A stretch of 34,387 nucleotides of DNA from 66-474 sp964489055 (lineage in GTDB: Bacteria; Pseudomonadota; Gammaproteobacteria; Xanthomonadales; Rhodanobacteraceae), in the NCBI GenBank assembly GCA_964489055.1, contig CAZAXF010000033.1:1-34387 (forward strand). The letters are read 5' to 3'. The position numbers were made by a program, and so were the translations under genes. The notes below the pieces were generated by a model. It had not been told where the DNA came from, ran no database searches, and saw nothing but the letters and a program-made list of their open reading frames with translations. Position 1 is the stretch's first letter, and each line of letters starts with the position of its first letter. Shown piece after piece: positions 1 to 7,099 of the stretch.

Positions 1-59
1 CTTGGTGAGTATCATGCCAACATCAACTGGCTGAGAAACAGCCCTAATCAGGAGGTCGC

Positions 60-395
60 ATGAGCGGACAACCTGTCCAGCTGCATTACCACCACTCGTT
101 CTGGCACCAGAATGGAACCATTACCGCGACCATGCCAGATGGAGAACATTTTTCAGGCAAATTTGTGGTCGGTACCAGCAGCACGACGGGCATAGGCATT
201 GGCGCCGGCTCCGGTGATGCAGGGGTGTTCACTGGCAGCGGCAATACGTCCAACGCTGCAGCGGTACTCATGGGGGACAAGGGAGCTTCCATGCATTGCG
301 GCTTTACTTTGTCCAAACCAGATGCTGGGCTGGAGGGTGGCGGTGTGGGGCGGTGCAAGCTATCAACTGGCCAAGTGATAGATGCGACCTTTTGA
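60..395 (+). CDS. Small conserved-type hypothetical protein, probable integron cassette gene
   Basis: A 111-residue protein of unknown function. An in-frame stop at 45-47 forces the start to 60. A strong AGGAGG ribosome binding site at 50-55 lies only four bases before the ATG. The N-terminal third is polar and His-rich, followed by a phrase of the type ATMPDGEHFSGKF, a Gly/Ser/Thr-rich middle and a C-terminal stretch with two cysteines (MHCGF and GRCKLS). The C-terminal pattern of Gly-rich segment, Cys, Ser-Thr-Gly and final aromatic resembles small secreted or lipoprotein-like hypothetical proteins of xanthomonads, but no signal peptide is present here. It may therefore be a shortened relative. 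It lies directly upstream of the attC-like site at 433-490, which would make it the cargo of a cassette whose left end is outside the window. No function is assigned. Confidence 0.7.
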   Translation: MSGQPVQLHYHHSFWHQNGTITATMPDGEHFSGKFVVGTSSTTGIGIGAGSGDAGVFTGSGNTSNAAAVLMGDKGASMHCGFTLSKPDAGLEGGGVGRCKLSTGQVIDATF

Positions 396-432
396 GCTTG
401 GTGACATCTTCCGGGCGCTGCGAGCTACTTGT

Positions 433-490
433 GCATAACATGTCAATGGAGCGGACGCGGCATCCGCACCGCTGATTTCCGGCGTTGGGT
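433..490 (+). repeat. attC-like integron recombination site
   Basis: A 58-bp sequence with attC anatomy. It opens with an R''-type core GCATAAC (433-439; consensus RYYYAAC, one mismatch) and closes with GTTGGGT (484-490), a perfect match to the R' core GTTRRRY. In between is an imperfect palindrome, with AGCGG near 450-454 pairing with CCGCT near 468-473 around a short apex. Spacer lengths match those of classical short attC sites such as that of the aadA1 cassette. It lies 37 bp after one small ORF and 23 bp before the next, as expected at a cassette junction. No integrase gene or attI is visible, and the array would continue beyond the left edge. The call rests on pattern alone. Confidence 0.72.
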
Positions 491-513
491 TTTTTGGGGG
501 GGAGCCTGTCGCA

Positions 514-840
514 ATGACAAAACAGGAACGTCTTGTCCTGCTTGTGGTTGCACTTCTCGTGCTGAGCAAAGCTGGCTTCGTCGCCCGCGACATCTTCATT
601 GCCCGTCACTACGGCGTTGCTGGCCTCCCAGCAAACGTCGAGCATCTGTGGCGCTCAGCCTCCATCGCATGGGGGTTGCTGGTAAACATCGGCGCAGGTG
701 TGTGGTTGCTGGTTGAGGCCAGGGCTGCAGCGCTCAAGTCCTGGGTGTGGTCGCTGCTTGGCTTGTGCTTTGGGTTGCTTGGTGTAGCGCTGTTCTACCT
801 CGTGCAACTCCATGGAAGGCGCGATACAGTCAAAACCTGA
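514..840 (+). CDS. Small integral membrane protein, probable integron cassette gene
   Basis: A 108-residue hydrophobic protein with three likely membrane segments: about residues 5-22 (LVLLVVALLVLSKAGFV), 47-67 (ASIAWGLLVNIGAGVWLLVE) and 76-98 (WVWSLLGLCFGLLGVALFYLV). It ends in a short charged tail. A GGGGGGAG purine run at 496-503 lies about ten bases before the ATG and probably serves as ribosome binding site. The gene begins 23 bp after the attC-like site, and its stop is followed by a weaker attC-like sequence. One cassette (about 485-905) therefore seems to carry just this gene, which is typical cassette size. No enzymatic motif is visible and I do not recognise the family. Confidence 0.7.
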   Translation: MTKQERLVLLVVALLVLSKAGFVARDIFIARHYGVAGLPANVEHLWRSASIAWGLLVNIGAGVWLLVEARAAALKSWVWSLLGLCFGLLGVALFYLVQLHGRRDTVKT

Positions 841-857
841 CCATTCGGCCAACCGGC

Positions 858-907
858 CGCTCACCCGCTACGCGGTTGTTGTGCCGCTTGCCTCGGGCGT
901 CAGCCGT
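858..907 (+). repeat. Possible degenerate attC-like site
   Basis: GGCCAAC at about 858-864 approximates the R'' core and GTCAGCC at about 901-907 approximates the R' core. Between them is a CCGC-TAC-GCGG apex hairpin and a right arm (GCCGCTTGCCTCGGGCGTC) closely resembling the right half of standard attC sites. The left arm pairs poorly with it, so this may be a decayed site or chance similarity. Its position between two small ORFs supports the cassette reading. Confidence 0.35.
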
Positions 908-928
908 GTTCACGGAGGGAGCTTGCCA

Positions 929-1312
929 ATGAATCAGGTGGGGTGTGAGAAGTGCTGGTCCGCGGATGCCGACGCGGCATGGAACGCGGTGGACCATGCG
1001 GCAATGGATGCCCGGCTCATCGACGAATTGCACTTCATCGTCAGCATTCGTGTTTGTCCGGCGTGCAAGCAGCAGTTTCTGCAAATAACGACCGAAACGG
1101 TTGATTGGGAAGGTGGGGAAGATCCCGTTTACCGGACGGTGATACCGATCGAGCCGGATGAGCGGGTGGAGCTGGAAGCATGCAACCCTCTCACGGAATC
1201 TGTTCTGGAGGGGATCGGTCGTGGCCGACGTTCGCTGAAATATGCCTGGCCTGCCGGGCAGGATCCAAGCGTCTACTGGGGCACCGGTGTTCGCATCGGC
1301 CCGCACGATTAG
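929..1312 (+). CDS. Hypothetical protein with two CxxC-type pairs
   Basis: A 127-residue soluble protein. The frame is open upstream, but the ATG at 929 is preferred because a GGAGGGA ribosome binding site (914-920) lies eight bases before it and the upstream part overlaps the previous gene and the attC-like sequence. It has an N-terminal CEKC pair (residues 6-9) and a CPAC pair (about 44-47), spaced as in a zinc ribbon. Acidic, Trp-containing stretches follow (ETVDWEGGEDPVYRTV). No transmembrane segment or signal peptide is present. It could be the cargo of a further cassette, but I see no convincing attC after its stop. Function unknown; metal binding is only inferred from the cysteine spacing. 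Confidence 0.65.
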   Translation: MNQVGCEKCWSADADAAWNAVDHAAMDARLIDELHFIVSIRVCPACKQQFLQITTETVDWEGGEDPVYRTVIPIEPDERVELEACNPLTESVLEGIGRGRRSLKYAWPAGQDPSVYWGTGVRIGPHD

Positions 1313-1504
1313 CACGTGAGTCCAGCTACGAGGGACAGTGCGGAGCGTTGTCCCCGGGTGCGATCGATCAAGGCTCGTCCTGATCAGGGTGCTTTCTCGG
1401 CCACGCCGGCGATGGAGCGCATTTTCTACCCCGGTCATTCCGGGACCATTGCCGGTTTCATCGGTGATGGAACCTGGAATCCAGCTCACGGCAGTCGAAG
1501 CAAA

Positions 1505-1648
1505 GAGCTGGATTCCGGGTTCTCCCTTCGGGAGCCCCGGAATGACGAGCCTGAGCTGGATTCCGGGTTCTCCCTTCGGGAGCCCCGGAATGACGAACCT
1601 GAGCTGGAGTCCGGGTTCTCCCTCCGGGAGCCCCGGAATGACGAGCTT
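1505..1648. repeat. Three tandem 48-bp hairpin repeats
   Basis: Three copies with a 48-bp period start at 1505, 1553 and 1601, each beginning GAGCTGG. Each contains an outer stem ATTCCGGG / CCCCGGAAT (the third copy has AGTCCGGG) and an inner stem CTCCC / GGGAG capped by a TTCG loop; the third copy has TCCG. In RNA each would be a long hairpin, two of them with a C(UUCG)G tetraloop. The copies differ by only a few bases. A partial relative (GGTCATTCCGGGACC) lies at about 1433. This is a REP-like intergenic repeat. The rest of 1313-1775 contains no gene that I can support. It lies downstream of speA (minus strand) and may act as a transcription terminator for it. Confidence 0.85.
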
Positions 1649-1775
1649 GAGCGTGTCGCGCCAGCACCAACTGGCTCAGAAAGCGCCCTGGGCAAGAGCC
1701 TCGTCACAACGGGTCGATTCCCGTCCATCATGGAACGACGGGCGCGCCATGCGGCGTGTCGCGGATGGGGTGCTG

Positions 1776-3692
1776 TCAGCGGGACTCGGGCGTTGCCGAC
1801 TCGGCGAGGTAGGTGTAGCCGGTGAGGCCGGCTTCCAGTGCGGCTTCGATCGCCCTGGCCGCGTCGCCGTCGATGCCGGCCTGCGCGATTTTCTCGCGGT
1901 AGACCGCGCGCAGGTCGTCCGGCTTGTAGCCGACGTAGTCGAGCAGCATGTCGGCGGAGTCGCCGCGGCGCGCGCCGTCCAGTTTGAATCCGTCGCCGTC
2001 GATGCGCACGTTCACCGCGTCGGTGTCGCCGAACAGGTTGTGGATGTCGCCGAGGGTTTCCTGGTAGGCGCCGACCAGGAAGATGCCGAGCCGGTAGTGC
2101 TCGCCGGGGCGCAGTTCGTGCAGCGGCAGGCTGACGTCGAGGTCGCCGGATTCGACGTAGGTGTCGATGCGCCCGTCCGAATCGCAGGTGAGGTCGGCCA
2201 GCGTGCCGCGGCGGGCAGGTCTTTCATCGAGCCTCGTCAGCGGCATGATCGGGAAGACCTGGCCGATGGCCCACACGTCGGGGATCGATTCGAACACCGA
2301 GAAATTGCAGAAATACTTGTCGACCAGCTTCACGTCCAGCGCGTCGATGATTTCGCGGTGCGAACGTTCCTCGGGCTTGAGGCGCCGGCGAAGGCCCAGC
2401 GCGATGGCCTGGAACAGCGCATCGAGTTTGGCGCGCTGGCCAAGGTCCAGCGCACCCTGCGCGTAGAGCAACTGGCCTTCGCCAAGGTACTGCTGCGCGT
2501 CCTGCCACACCTCGCGCACCGGGCGACGATCCAGCGCGGCCAGCGTCTCGCGCAGGCTGCCAAGTACCGGCGATTCGTCGTCCGCCCCGGGCGGCACCGT
2601 GCCATCGGGCGCGCGTTCGACTTCGCTGACGTTGACAACGAGCACCGCGTGATGTGCGGTCATGGCGCGGCCGGATTCTGTCATGACGCGCGGCGGGTCG
2701 ATCTGCCACTCGGCGCACGCCGCGGCCAGCGGCGCGACCACGGCGTTGGCGTACTGGTCCAGGTCGTAGTTGATCGAGCACTCACTGCGCGAGCGCGTGC
2801 CTTCGTAGTCGACGCCGAGGCCGCCGCCGACGTCGACGTGATCCAGCGGCAGTCCGGCCGCGCGCAGCTCTGCGAAGTGCCGCACCGCCTCGCGCATGCC
2901 GGTGGCGATGTCGCGCAGGTTGGAAATCTGCGAACCCATGTGGAAGTGCAAAAGGTGCATCGTGTGCGTGAGGTTTGCTTCGTCGAGACGCTCGACCAAT
3001 GCCAGCAGCTGCGCCGGCGTAAGGCCGAACTTCGACTTGTCGCCGCCGGTGTTCTGCCACTTGCCGGTGCCGATCGAGGCCAGCCGCACGCGCACGCCGA
3101 GCCTCGGTTCCACGCCCAGCGCCTGCGCCTGCCTGATGACGTGTTCGAGTTCGGAGGGCTTTTCGATCACGATCACCACGTCGATGCCCAGGCGCCGCCC
3201 GAGCAGCGCGAGGCGGATGTACTCGGCGTCCTTGTAGCCGTTGCACACCACCAGCGAGCCCGGCTCGGCCAGGCCCAGCACCGCCAGCAGCTCCGGCTTG
3301 GAGCCGGCTTCCAGGCCGAATCCCGTGTCCGCCGCGCGCGCCGAGCGCGGGCTTGTCGCCAGGGTCGCCGCGACCGCGCGTTGCTGGTTGACCTTGATCG
3401 GGTACAGGGCGGTGTAGCCGCCGGAGAAATCGTGCGCGCGCATCGCGCCGGCGAATGCGGCGCGCAGCTTTTCGCGGCGATCGATCAGCACGTCGGGAAA
3501 GCGCAGCAGCAGCGGCAGGCGCAGGTCGATTTCCTGCGCGCGGGCGATCGCCTCGTCCAGCGCGATCGCGGGGCCGTCCGCGCCGCGCGGACGCATCAGC
3601 GCGCGACCGTCGTCGCCGATGTCGACGTAGCCGTCGCTCCAGTACGCGACCGAATACGTTTCGCGCGCGTCGTCGAGGGTCCAGTTGGTCAT
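1776..3692 (-). CDS. speA: Biosynthetic arginine decarboxylase
   Basis: 638 residues, close to the 630-660 usual for SpeA. This cytoplasmic PLP enzyme decarboxylates arginine to agmatine, the first step to putrescine. The PLP lysine is in YPIKVNQQR (about K100). HFHMGSQISNL and VDVGGGLGVDYEG are the alanine-racemase-fold barrel motifs, and VESGDLDVSLPLHELRPGE lies near the C-terminal region. The start at MTNWTLDD is chosen because family members begin close to this phrase; an in-frame ATG 13 codons upstream would add a basic, repeat-derived leader. It is divergent from speE, which uses the downstream polyamine product. A TACAAT box in the palindrome at 3868-3910 is its probable -10 element, giving an mRNA leader of about 170 nt that passes through the hairpin repeats at 3721-3839. 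Confidence 0.95.
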   Translation of the reverse strand: MTNWTLDDARETYSVAYWSDGYVDIGDDGRALMRPRGADGPAIALDEAIARAQEIDLRLPLLLRFPDVLIDRREKLRAAFAGAMRAHDFSGGYTALYPIKVNQQRAVAATLATSPRSARAADTGFGLEAGSKPELLAVLGLAEPGSLVVCNGYKDAEYIRLALLGRRLGIDVVIVIEKPSELEHVIRQAQALGVEPRLGVRVRLASIGTGKWQNTGGDKSKFGLTPAQLLALVERLDEANLTHTMHLLHFHMGSQISNLRDIATGMREAVRHFAELRAAGLPLDHVDVGGGLGVDYEGTRSRSECSINYDLDQYANAVVAPLAAACAEWQIDPPRVMTESGRAMTAHHAVLVVNVSEVERAPDGTVPPGADDESPVLGSLRETLAALDRRPVREVWQDAQQYLGEGQLLYAQGALDLGQRAKLDALFQAIALGLRRRLKPEERSHREIIDALDVKLVDKYFCNFSVFESIPDVWAIGQVFPIMPLTRLDERPARRGTLADLTCDSDGRIDTYVESGDLDVSLPLHELRPGEHYRLGIFLVGAYQETLGDIHNLFGDTDAVNVRIDGDGFKLDGARRGDSADMLLDYVGYKPDDLRAVYREKIAQAGIDGDAARAIEAALEAGLTGYTYLAESATPESR

Positions 3693-3720
3693 CGAAATTC
3701 CCGGAAAGAATGCCGTTCGT

Positions 3721-3839
3721 CCCCGGATCAAGTCCGGGGCAAGCCCTGCGCGCAGGCCCGCAAGGGCCGGAGCCGAAGGACAATGCGCTTCGACCCCACT
3801 CGCTGCGCCCGTGAAGTCTACCCTGAGCGGGTCGAAGGG
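3721..3839. repeat. REP-like palindromes in the speA leader
   Basis: CCCCGGA / TCCGGGG (3721-3739) is a perfect 7-bp stem with a 5-nt loop; the same core recurs at 25856-25874. A second pair, CTTCGACCC (3788-3796) and GGGTCGAAG (3829-3837), forms a 9-bp inverted repeat and overlaps CCCTGAGCGGGTCGAAGGG. They lie between the speA start and its probable promoter, so they would be transcribed as part of the speA 5' leader. Confidence 0.7.
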
Positions 3840-3867
3840 CTCAGCGCGAACCGTATTCGGGCAACCG

Positions 3868-3910
3868 GCGGATTGTAACGCCGGCGAGCGGGCCGGCCGT
3901 TACAATCCGC
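3868..3910. promoter_or_regulatory. Divergent speA/speE promoter palindrome
   Basis: A perfect 13-bp inverted repeat, GCGGATTGTAACG (3868-3880) and CGTTACAATCCGC (3898-3910), encloses an inner CCGGC / GCCGG pair. Each arm carries TACAAT, a good -10 box: on the plus strand at 3901-3906, giving a start near 3913 for speE, and on the minus strand at 3877-3872 for speA. The -35 regions are poor. Each polymerase footprint would cover the other -10 box, so the two promoters may exclude each other. Confidence 0.55.
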
Positions 3911-3933
3911 GGTCTGTCACACGGGGCATGGGC

Positions 3934-4785
3934 ATGGCGCCGCCAACCTGGTTCACCGAAAAGCACGAAGCTTCCGGCTCATCGATTGGCTACCGCATCG
4001 AGGAGAAGCTGGCGGACGAGAAAACGCCGTTCCAGCACATCGAGGTGTACCGCACCAGCGAGTGGGGCAACCTGATGGTGATCGACGGCTGCGTGATGCT
4101 GACCAGCCGCGACAACTTCCTGTACCACGAGATGATGACCCATCCGGCGCTGTTCACGCATGCCGCGCCGCGCGACGTCGCGATCATCGGCGGCGGCGAT
4201 TGCGGCACGCTGCGCGAGGTATTGCGGCATCCGGAAGTCGAATCGGTGGTGCAGATCGACATCGACGAGCGCGTCACGCGGTTGTCGGAGAAACACTTTC
4301 CGGAGCTGTGCGAGTCCAACGGCGACCCGCGCGCGACGCTCAGGTTCGACGACGGCATCAAGTTCATGGCCGATGCCGCGCCCGGTTCGCTGGACGTGGT
4401 GATCGTCGATTCCACCGATCCGGTCGGTCCGGCCGAGGGCCTGTTCAACGCGAAGTTCCATGCCAGTTGCCATCGGGCGCTGCGCGAGTGCGGGATCCTG
4501 GTGCAGCAGTCCGAATCACCCCTGGTGCTGCTGGAACTCATCCAGTCCATGCACGAGGCCATGCGCGAGGCTGGCTTCAGCGCGACGCGCACCCTGCCCT
4601 TCCCGCAGCCGTGCTACCCGAGTGGCTGGTGGAGCACGACGCTGGCCGCGAAGGGTGGTGTGCTGGAAGACTTTCGCGAGGACGATGCCGCCGCGAAGCC
4701 CTTTCCGACGCGTTACTACAATGTCGCCATCCACCGCGCCGCGCTGGCGCAGCCCGAATTCATGCGCCAGGCGCTGGCGGACTGA
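3934..4785 (+). CDS. speE: Spermidine synthase
   Basis: 283 residues. The cytoplasmic enzyme transfers the aminopropyl group of decarboxylated S-adenosylmethionine to putrescine, making spermidine. Characteristic motifs are DNFLYHEMMTHPALFTH (about 60-76), the nucleotide-binding IIGGGDCGTLREVLRHP (about 84-100), QIDIDE (about 107-112) and VDSTDPVGPAEGLF (about 158-171), whose first Asp (about D159) is the expected proton acceptor. It ends with PFPTRYYNVAIHRAALA. ATG codons occur at 3928 and 3934. The second is chosen because the CGGGG purine run at 3922-3926 is then seven bases upstream. The -10 box at 3901-3906 gives a leader of about 20 nt. Together with divergent speA it covers two steps of polyamine synthesis; speB and speD are not in the window. 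Confidence 0.95.
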   Translation: MAPPTWFTEKHEASGSSIGYRIEEKLADEKTPFQHIEVYRTSEWGNLMVIDGCVMLTSRDNFLYHEMMTHPALFTHAAPRDVAIIGGGDCGTLREVLRHPEVESVVQIDIDERVTRLSEKHFPELCESNGDPRATLRFDDGIKFMADAAPGSLDVVIVDSTDPVGPAEGLFNAKFHASCHRALRECGILVQQSESPLVLLELIQSMHEAMREAGFSATRTLPFPQPCYPSGWWSTTLAAKGGVLEDFREDDAAAKPFPTRYYNVAIHRAALAQPEFMRQALAD

Positions 4786-4885
4786 CGCCGGGCCGGAACG
4801 TGCCCGTGCCTTCGCACCGTCCCGCAGCAAGTGAAGGTTCATCCCCGCGCCCATAGCGTCACACGATTCCCACCTGGTACTTCCC

Positions 4886-5983
4886 ATGCACCACGCCGTT
4901 CCTGCAACGATCCTTGCCAGCCTCCTGATCGCCGGGAGCGCGTTCGCAGCCGCCCCGCCGCCGACCGCGTCGACTGCCGCCGTGCCGCCGGCGACCGCCG
5001 CAACGGCGGCGCTTCCCGCGCCGGCCGCTTCGGCCGCGCCGGCACTGAGCGCCGACCAGAAGCGCATGGCCGCCATCCGGCAATACCAGCACGACCTGGT
5101 CAACGTGGTCGCGCTGCGCAACGATCCCGACTACCTGCTGGGCGCGGCGCTGCTGACGCGACCGTTCAAGCAGCAGATTCCCGAACTTCGCTTCGATGCG
5201 CTGAGCGCGCGCGCCAGCGGCGCACCGGGCGCCGGGCCTGCTACCCGCTGGATCCGCCTGGGCCTGTGCCACGACAAGGCGGCCTGCCCCAATCCCGAAG
5301 CCTGGAACTACCTCAAGGAACACGCGGCCGACAACGCAGCGGTGTGGCTGGTTGCCATGGACGTCGCCGCGGCCCACAAGGACGCCAAGGCCGAGCGGAC
5401 GGCATTCGGGAAGGCTGTCGACGCGCAGATGTATGACGACTATTTCGGCAAGGCGCTGGCCGGCGTGGCCAAGGTGGTCGGGGTGCTGCCGCCGCTTCCC
5501 GACACCATCGAAGGCGCCCACGATGGCCAACCGGACACGCGCGACGGGGTGCGGGTTCTGGTCGTGCTCGATGGCACCGGCGGCTATCCGCATCCGGGTT
5601 TCGACCCGGTGATCGCGTGGTGCGATCCGGCGGCGGTCGCGAAGAAGGCCGGGCGCAAGGCGGATTGCCTGAAGCTTGCGCACACGCTGCAGTGGGGTTC
5701 CAGCCCGATCGCGCGCGCGGCGGGCCTGCACATCCAGGGCGCGCTGGACTCCGACAGCAAGGACGAAACCGAACAGGAAAGTCGCGACCTGGCCTGGCAG
5801 GTGCATCGCTATTCCCAGTTGCTGCAGCAGGCGCTGGTCGACCCGACGCTGGCTTCGCGGTGGCTGGCCGCGGCCCGCAACGGCGGTACCGAGCTCAGCC
5901 TGATCCTCGCGACGCTCAGGGCCAACCACCTGCCCACCAGCGCGCCCGCCGACTTCCAGCCCGCACCCGCGGGCGGCGACTGA
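4886..5983 (+). CDS. Exported hypothetical protein, Ala/Pro-rich N-terminus
   Basis: 365 residues. The N-terminus has a signal peptide (MHHAVPATILASLLIAGSAFA, likely cut after AFA near residue 22), then about 40 residues of Ala/Pro/Thr linker. A predicted helical domain of about 300 residues follows. It has two Cys pairs or singles (LCHDKAACPNP near 130; WCDP and DCLK near 250-265) that could form disulfides in the periplasm. Repeating helical stretches such as AWNYLKEHAADNAAVWLVAMDVAAAHKD look like TPR- or SEL1-type helices, but no clear repeat consensus could be fixed. There is no strong ribosome binding site. The stop is nine bases before sixA, so the two are probably cotranscribed. I do not recognise the family; similar exported proteins seem confined to xanthomonads, from memory only. 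Confidence 0.75.
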   Translation: MHHAVPATILASLLIAGSAFAAAPPPTASTAAVPPATAATAALPAPAASAAPALSADQKRMAAIRQYQHDLVNVVALRNDPDYLLGAALLTRPFKQQIPELRFDALSARASGAPGAGPATRWIRLGLCHDKAACPNPEAWNYLKEHAADNAAVWLVAMDVAAAHKDAKAERTAFGKAVDAQMYDDYFGKALAGVAKVVGVLPPLPDTIEGAHDGQPDTRDGVRVLVVLDGTGGYPHPGFDPVIAWCDPAAVAKKAGRKADCLKLAHTLQWGSSPIARAAGLHIQGALDSDSKDETEQESRDLAWQVHRYSQLLQQALVDPTLASRWLAAARNGGTELSLILATLRANHLPTSAPADFQPAPAGGD

Positions 5984-5992
5984 GGAATCGGC

Positions 5993-6469
5993 ATGCGTGA
6001 ACTCCTGCTGCTGCGCCACGCCGAGGCCATGCAGGCCGGCCCCGACCTTCGTGACAGCGAGCGACCCTTGAGCTTGCACGGCGAGGACCAGGCGCGCACG
6101 GTCGGCGCCTGGCTGGCCCGGCAGGGTGCCGAACCCGACGCGGTGCTGTGCTCGTCCGCGCGCCGCGCGCAGATGACCGCCGACGCCGTCGGCAAGGTGT
6201 TGCCGATGCGCGCGCCGGTGTTCCTGCCGGCGATCTACCAGGCCACGCCCGGCGAACTGCTCGACCTCATCGAAAGCCACGCGCCCGAAGCACGCCAGGT
6301 GTTGCTGGTCGGCCACAATCCGGGCCTGGAACAATTGCTGGCGCTGATGACCGAGGGCCGTTCGGGCAGTGGCCGCGGCATGGCACCGGCGGCGCTGGCC
6401 TGGATCGACGTTGCCGACGATACGCTCGAACCGGGGCACGGCAGCCTGCGGCACTTCTGGTCCCCGTGA
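5993..6469 (+). CDS. sixA: Phosphohistidine phosphatase SixA
   Basis: 158 residues, the normal SixA length. This histidine-phosphatase-superfamily enzyme removes phosphate from phosphohistidine, classically on Hpt domains or the nitrogen PTS. The catalytic signature LLLRHAEA has the nucleophilic His at residue 9. Conserved SSARRAQMTADA (about 54-65) carries the second phosphate-binding Arg, and VGHNPGLEQLL (about 106-116) has the second catalytic His. A GAGGA ribosome binding site at 5982-5986 lies within the end of the preceding gene. The stop overlaps the GTG start of the YceI-like gene. The window also encodes two proteins with Hpt-type domains, at 19160-24090, but nothing here shows that they are substrates. 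Confidence 0.9.
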   Translation: MRELLLLRHAEAMQAGPDLRDSERPLSLHGEDQARTVGAWLARQGAEPDAVLCSSARRAQMTADAVGKVLPMRAPVFLPAIYQATPGELLDLIESHAPEARQVLLVGHNPGLEQLLALMTEGRSGSGRGMAPAALAWIDVADDTLEPGHGSLRHFWSP

Positions 6470-7053
6470 GACCGGCCGCACTGGCGTTGCTGCTGACGCT
6501 GGCCGGTCCGGCGGCACCCGTTGCCCCGGTGCAGACTTGGCCCATCGACCCGGCGCGCTCGCAGGCGCAGTTCAGCGTCCGCAAGTTCTGGGTCGCGCAC
6601 GAGCGCGGCACCTTCCCGAACCTGCGCGGTACGCTGCGCCGGATCGATACCCGCAACGGCGCGGCCCTGGTCAAGGTGGACGCCGAGATCGACGTGGCCG
6701 ACCTCAGGATGGACAACGCCCGCACCCGCGAACACGCGCTGGGCCAACGCTTCTTCGACGTTGCACGGTTCGCCCACATCCATTTCGACTCCGACCCGTT
6801 TCCGCTGGACGAGCTGGTGTACGGCGGACGCCTGCGCGGCATGTTGTCGCTGCATGGCGAACGCCACCCGGTCAGTTTTTCGCTTGCGCCGTCGGACTGC
6901 CCGCGACAGCCGCTGCTGTGCGTGATCCACGTGCAAGGTACGTTGTCGCGCCGCCGCTTCGGCATGCGCGCGTGGCCCGGCGTGGTCGGCGACAAGGTGC
7001 ATCTGGGCATGCGCATCGTGCTGCGCGACGGGCCGCCGCGGGAACAACCATGA
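6466..7053 (+). CDS. YceI-family exported protein, GTG start
   Basis: 195 residues from a GTG at 6466 that overlaps the sixA stop as GTGA, a typical translational coupling. The N-terminus (VRPAALALLLTLAGPAAPVAPV) reads as a signal peptide. The rest has the YceI lipocalin-like pattern: WPIDPARSQAQFSVRKFWVAHERGTF, then ALVKVDAEIDVADLRMDNARTREHALGQRFFDVARFAHIHFDS, and SLHGERHPVSFSLA. YceI proteins are periplasmic beta-barrels that bind isoprenoid-type lipids such as quinones. It diverges from the usual ending and carries an extra pair of cysteines (DCPRQPLLC). No ATG fits better: upstream codons in this frame lie inside sixA. It ends 46 bp before the phospholipase-D-type gene. Confidence 0.85.
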   Translation: MRPAALALLLTLAGPAAPVAPVQTWPIDPARSQAQFSVRKFWVAHERGTFPNLRGTLRRIDTRNGAALVKVDAEIDVADLRMDNARTREHALGQRFFDVARFAHIHFDSDPFPLDELVYGGRLRGMLSLHGERHPVSFSLAPSDCPRQPLLCVIHVQGTLSRRRFGMRAWPGVVGDKVHLGMRIVLRDGPPREQP

Positions 7054-7087
7054 GGGGTGAGCGGGGCGGGCCGCCCGGCCGGTTGCG

Positions 7088-7093
7088 TATCAT
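7088..7093 (+). promoter_or_regulatory. -10 box for the PLD lipoprotein gene
   Basis: TATCAT at 7088-7093 matches TATAAT at five of six positions. Transcription would start about seven bases later, at or next to the ATG at 7100, which suggests a leaderless mRNA. No ribosome binding site is seen before this ATG. The -35 region is not recognisable. Confidence 0.4.
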
Positions 7094-7099
7094 GGCCGG

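Noticed and set aside
1505..1648. A CRISPR array
   Set aside because: The 48-bp units are contiguous repeats of a hairpin with almost no unique spacer, and no cas gene is near.
1338..3878. An 846-codon open frame antisense to speA
   Set aside because: It is Arg/Val/Asp/Ala-rich with no recognisable domain and overlaps all of speA, which is a clear arginine decarboxylase. Long antisense frames are expected in high-GC DNA.
4859..6517. A 552-codon minus-strand open frame
   Set aside because: It is antisense to the exported protein and sixA and has the amino-acid bias of a shadow frame. No domain or ribosome binding site was found.
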